From Halobacteriales archaeon QS_9_68_42 (lineage in GTDB: Archaea; Halobacteriota; Halobacteria; Halobacteriales; Haloarculaceae): 7,167 bases of DNA. The notes under the pieces are model-generated. The model searched no databases. It saw only the letters and a list, made by a program, of their open reading frames with translations, and was not told the origin of the DNA. The stretch lies in assembly GCA_003022905.1 (NCBI GenBank), contig PXSE01000077.1:1-7167 (forward strand), in the 5' to 3' direction. Of the stretch, positions 6,165 through 7,167 are shown piece by piece; position 1 is the stretch's first letter, and each line of letters begins with the position of its first letter. A program made the position numbers and the translations under genes.

Positions 6165-6273
6165 TACTGCCGGCTGTACCTATCTCGGATTTCGGTGCCG
6201 TGAGACAGCGTTTGTCGAACGGTCACTATCGAATGCCTCGAATCGGATTTCCATGCAACTACAGCCGGCAGTA
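6165..6273. repeat. Inverted-repeat element, copy 2 (REPIN/MITE-like)
   Basis: TACTGCCGGCTGTA at 6165-6178 is a perfect 14-bp inverted repeat of TACAGCCGGCAGTA at 6260-6273, enclosing 81 bp. The ends match copy 1 (4127-4227) in the same orientation, including the inner CCT on the left and the outer TCAG on the right. The interior is A/T-richer than copy 1 and does not align with it. It begins 9 nt after the stop of the 211-aa gene, almost the same offset as copy 1 from thrC. To the right it abuts coding-like remnants rather than an intact gene. Confidence 0.8.
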
Positions 6274-6281
6274 TCAGGAGG

Positions 6282-6362
6282 ATGTCGATGCGCTCGAAGG
6301 CGGTCGCGCGCGACGTCGTCGCGCACGAAGTGCCGACGACGGTCGCCGACGAGTCCCCGTAA
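6282..6362 (+). other. Possible small ORF (24-26 aa) with a strong Shine-Dalgarno
   Basis: AGGAGG at 6276-6281 is followed 6 nt later by ATG at 6288; another ATG is at 6282. The frame reads MRSKAVARDVVAHEVPTTVA and stops at TAA 6360-6362. Third codon positions are G or C in all but one codon, and the composition (Ala, Val, Asp, Glu) is typical of haloarchaeal protein. It could be a real micropeptide, the 3' end of a decayed plus-strand gene, or an accident of the G/C-periodic sequence; the same bases also look coding on the minus strand. No promoter is evident close upstream, because the repeat element lies there. Confidence 0.25.
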
Positions 6363-6444
6363 ACCGCTCGACCCATGTCGGCGCGAAGTTGCCGGAGAGC
6401 CCGACAACCCGGAGGCCGTCGACGGCGGCGGGGTGCTTGAATAT
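6285..6444 (-). pseudogene. Coding-like remnant on the minus strand, unrecognised
   Basis: The reverse strand from about 6444 to 6355 reads KHPAAVDGLRVVGLSGNF then APTWVERFTG, with a strongly G/C third position and haloarchaeal composition. Near the C4 run at 6355-6358 the G/C periodicity moves to another frame, which reads DSSATVVGTSCATTS then RATAFERIDILL to the edge of the repeat element. Adding one G would join the two. There is no credible start: the frame extends back only into the promoter of the plus-strand flavoprotein gene. I read this as a fragment of a decayed gene whose 5' end is lost and whose 3' end meets the repeat. I do not recognise the family. A plus-strand origin for the 6285-6360 part is an alternative. 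Confidence 0.35.
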
Positions 6445-6450
6445 GCTACG

Positions 6451-6462
6451 GCTACTTTTTTC
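6451..6462 (+). promoter_or_regulatory. TATA-like region for the FAD oxidoreductase gene
   Basis: GCTACTTTTTTC is A/T-rich and centred about 30 nt before the ATG at 6488. No Shine-Dalgarno sequence precedes the ATG (ACATTACATG), which fits a leaderless or very short-leader transcript. Confidence 0.45.
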
Positions 6463-6487
6463 CCACCCGTCGACCGTTGTACATTAC

Positions 6488-7167
6488 ATGACAGCCGAGA
6501 AGCCGCGAGCGGAGCCACCGTCGGACGAACGACCCCCCGAGTCGCTGTGGCTGGCGACGACGCCGGAGACCGACTACGAACCGCTGGCGGACGGCCTCGA
6601 GGTGAACACGGTCGTGGTCGGCGGCGGCATCACCGGCCTGACGACCGCCGACCGACTGACGGACGCCGGACAGGAGGTGGCGGTGCTGGAGGCCGACCGG
6701 ATCGCCGAGAGCACCACCGGTCACACGACCGCGAAACTCACCTCCCAACACGGCCTCGTCTACGACTTCCTCACCTCGAAGTTCGACGACGAGCGGGCCC
6801 GCCAGTACGCCCGGGCCAACGAGGCCGCCATCGACGCCGTCGAGTCCCGTATCGACGACCTCGGCGTCGACTGCGGGTTCGAGCGCCTGCCAGCTTATGT
6901 GTACGCGGCGTCGGCGGACGACGTCGAGACGGTCCGCTCGGAGGCGGCCGCCGCCGCGGACCTCGGCCTGCCGGCATCGTTCACCGAGACGACGGACCTC
7001 CCATACGACGTCCCCGGGGCCGTCCGCTTCGACGACCAGGCGCAGTTCCACCCCCGAAAGTACCTGCTCGCGGTGGCGGAGTCGGTCCACGGCGACGGGA
7101 GCCACGTCTTCGAGGGGACGCGGGCCCTCGACGTCGACCCCGGAGACCCCTGCGAGGTGGAGACCGA
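6488..7167 (+). CDS. DAO-fold FAD oxidoreductase, N-terminal part
   Basis: An ATG at 6488 opens a frame of 226 codons to the window edge without a stop. A polar N-terminal segment (1-38) includes ESLWLATTPETDYEPL, typical of this family. The FAD-binding motif VVVGGGITG is at 42-50, followed by VAVLEADR at 64-71, whose Glu would bind the ribose. TTGHTTAKLTSQHG (76-89) and RFDDQAQFHPRKYLLA (180-195) are hallmarks of a flavoprotein group, related to Bacillus YhfW, that usually ends in a Rieske [2Fe-2S] domain; that end would lie beyond the window. The family oxidises an amine or amino-acid-like substrate, but the substrate is unknown here. The N-terminus has no signal peptide, so it is probably cytoplasmic. 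Confidence 0.85.
   Translation, partial: MTAEKPRAEPPSDERPPESLWLATTPETDYEPLADGLEVNTVVVGGGITGLTTADRLTDAGQEVAVLEADRIAESTTGHTTAKLTSQHGLVYDFLTSKFDDERARQYARANEAAIDAVESRIDDLGVDCGFERLPAYVYAASADDVETVRSEAAAAADLGLPASFTETTDLPYDVPGAVRFDDQAQFHPRKYLLAVAESVHGDGSHVFEGTRALDVDPGDPCEVET

Overview
The window comes from a halophilic archaeon of the class Halobacteria. Supporting signs are GC-rich DNA with an almost entirely G/C third codon position, Asp/Glu-rich proteins, TATA-like boxes about 27 nt upstream of several start codons (leaderless transcription), and several proteins that look haloarchaea-specific. I cannot name the genus.

Layout, left to right: (1) the start of a small membrane protein on the minus strand, cut by the window edge; (2) divergent from it, a membrane-anchored surface protein with two LEA14/WHy-type repeats and a Pro/Thr/Asp tail; (3) a 156-aa conserved hypothetical protein with an ambiguous start; (4) convergent with it, a broken AbrB-PhoU family regulator gene; (5) divergent from that, a zinc-ribbon threonine synthase; (6) a roughly 100-bp element bounded by 15-bp inverted repeats; (7) convergent, a thioredoxin-reductase-like flavoprotein with a CxxC motif; (8) divergent from it, a 211-aa haloarchaeal protein of unknown function; (9) a second element with the same inverted-repeat ends; (10) about 210 bp with no intact gene but with coding-like remnants; (11) the N-terminal part of a DAO-fold FAD oxidoreductase, running off the right edge.

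The genes do not form one pathway. Most have their own promoter and strand changes are frequent. Two genes are redox flavoproteins (7 and 11), one is amino-acid biosynthesis (5), one is probable phosphate or envelope-linked regulation (4), and one is an envelope protein (2).

Two observations deserve most attention. First, the paired elements at 4127-4227 and 6165-6273 share near-identical imperfect-palindrome ends in the same orientation but have unrelated interiors. Both begin 7-9 nt after a stop codon, and both may lie at convergent gene ends. This is the architecture of a REPIN/MITE-like element or a bidirectional 3'-end hairpin. Second, the AbrB-PhoU gene has a frameshift at a C5 run and also seems to lack a stretch of about 37 residues found in relatives. 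A second possible frame break lies at another G/C run near 6355-6358. I saw no rRNA, tRNA, CRISPR array or transposase gene.
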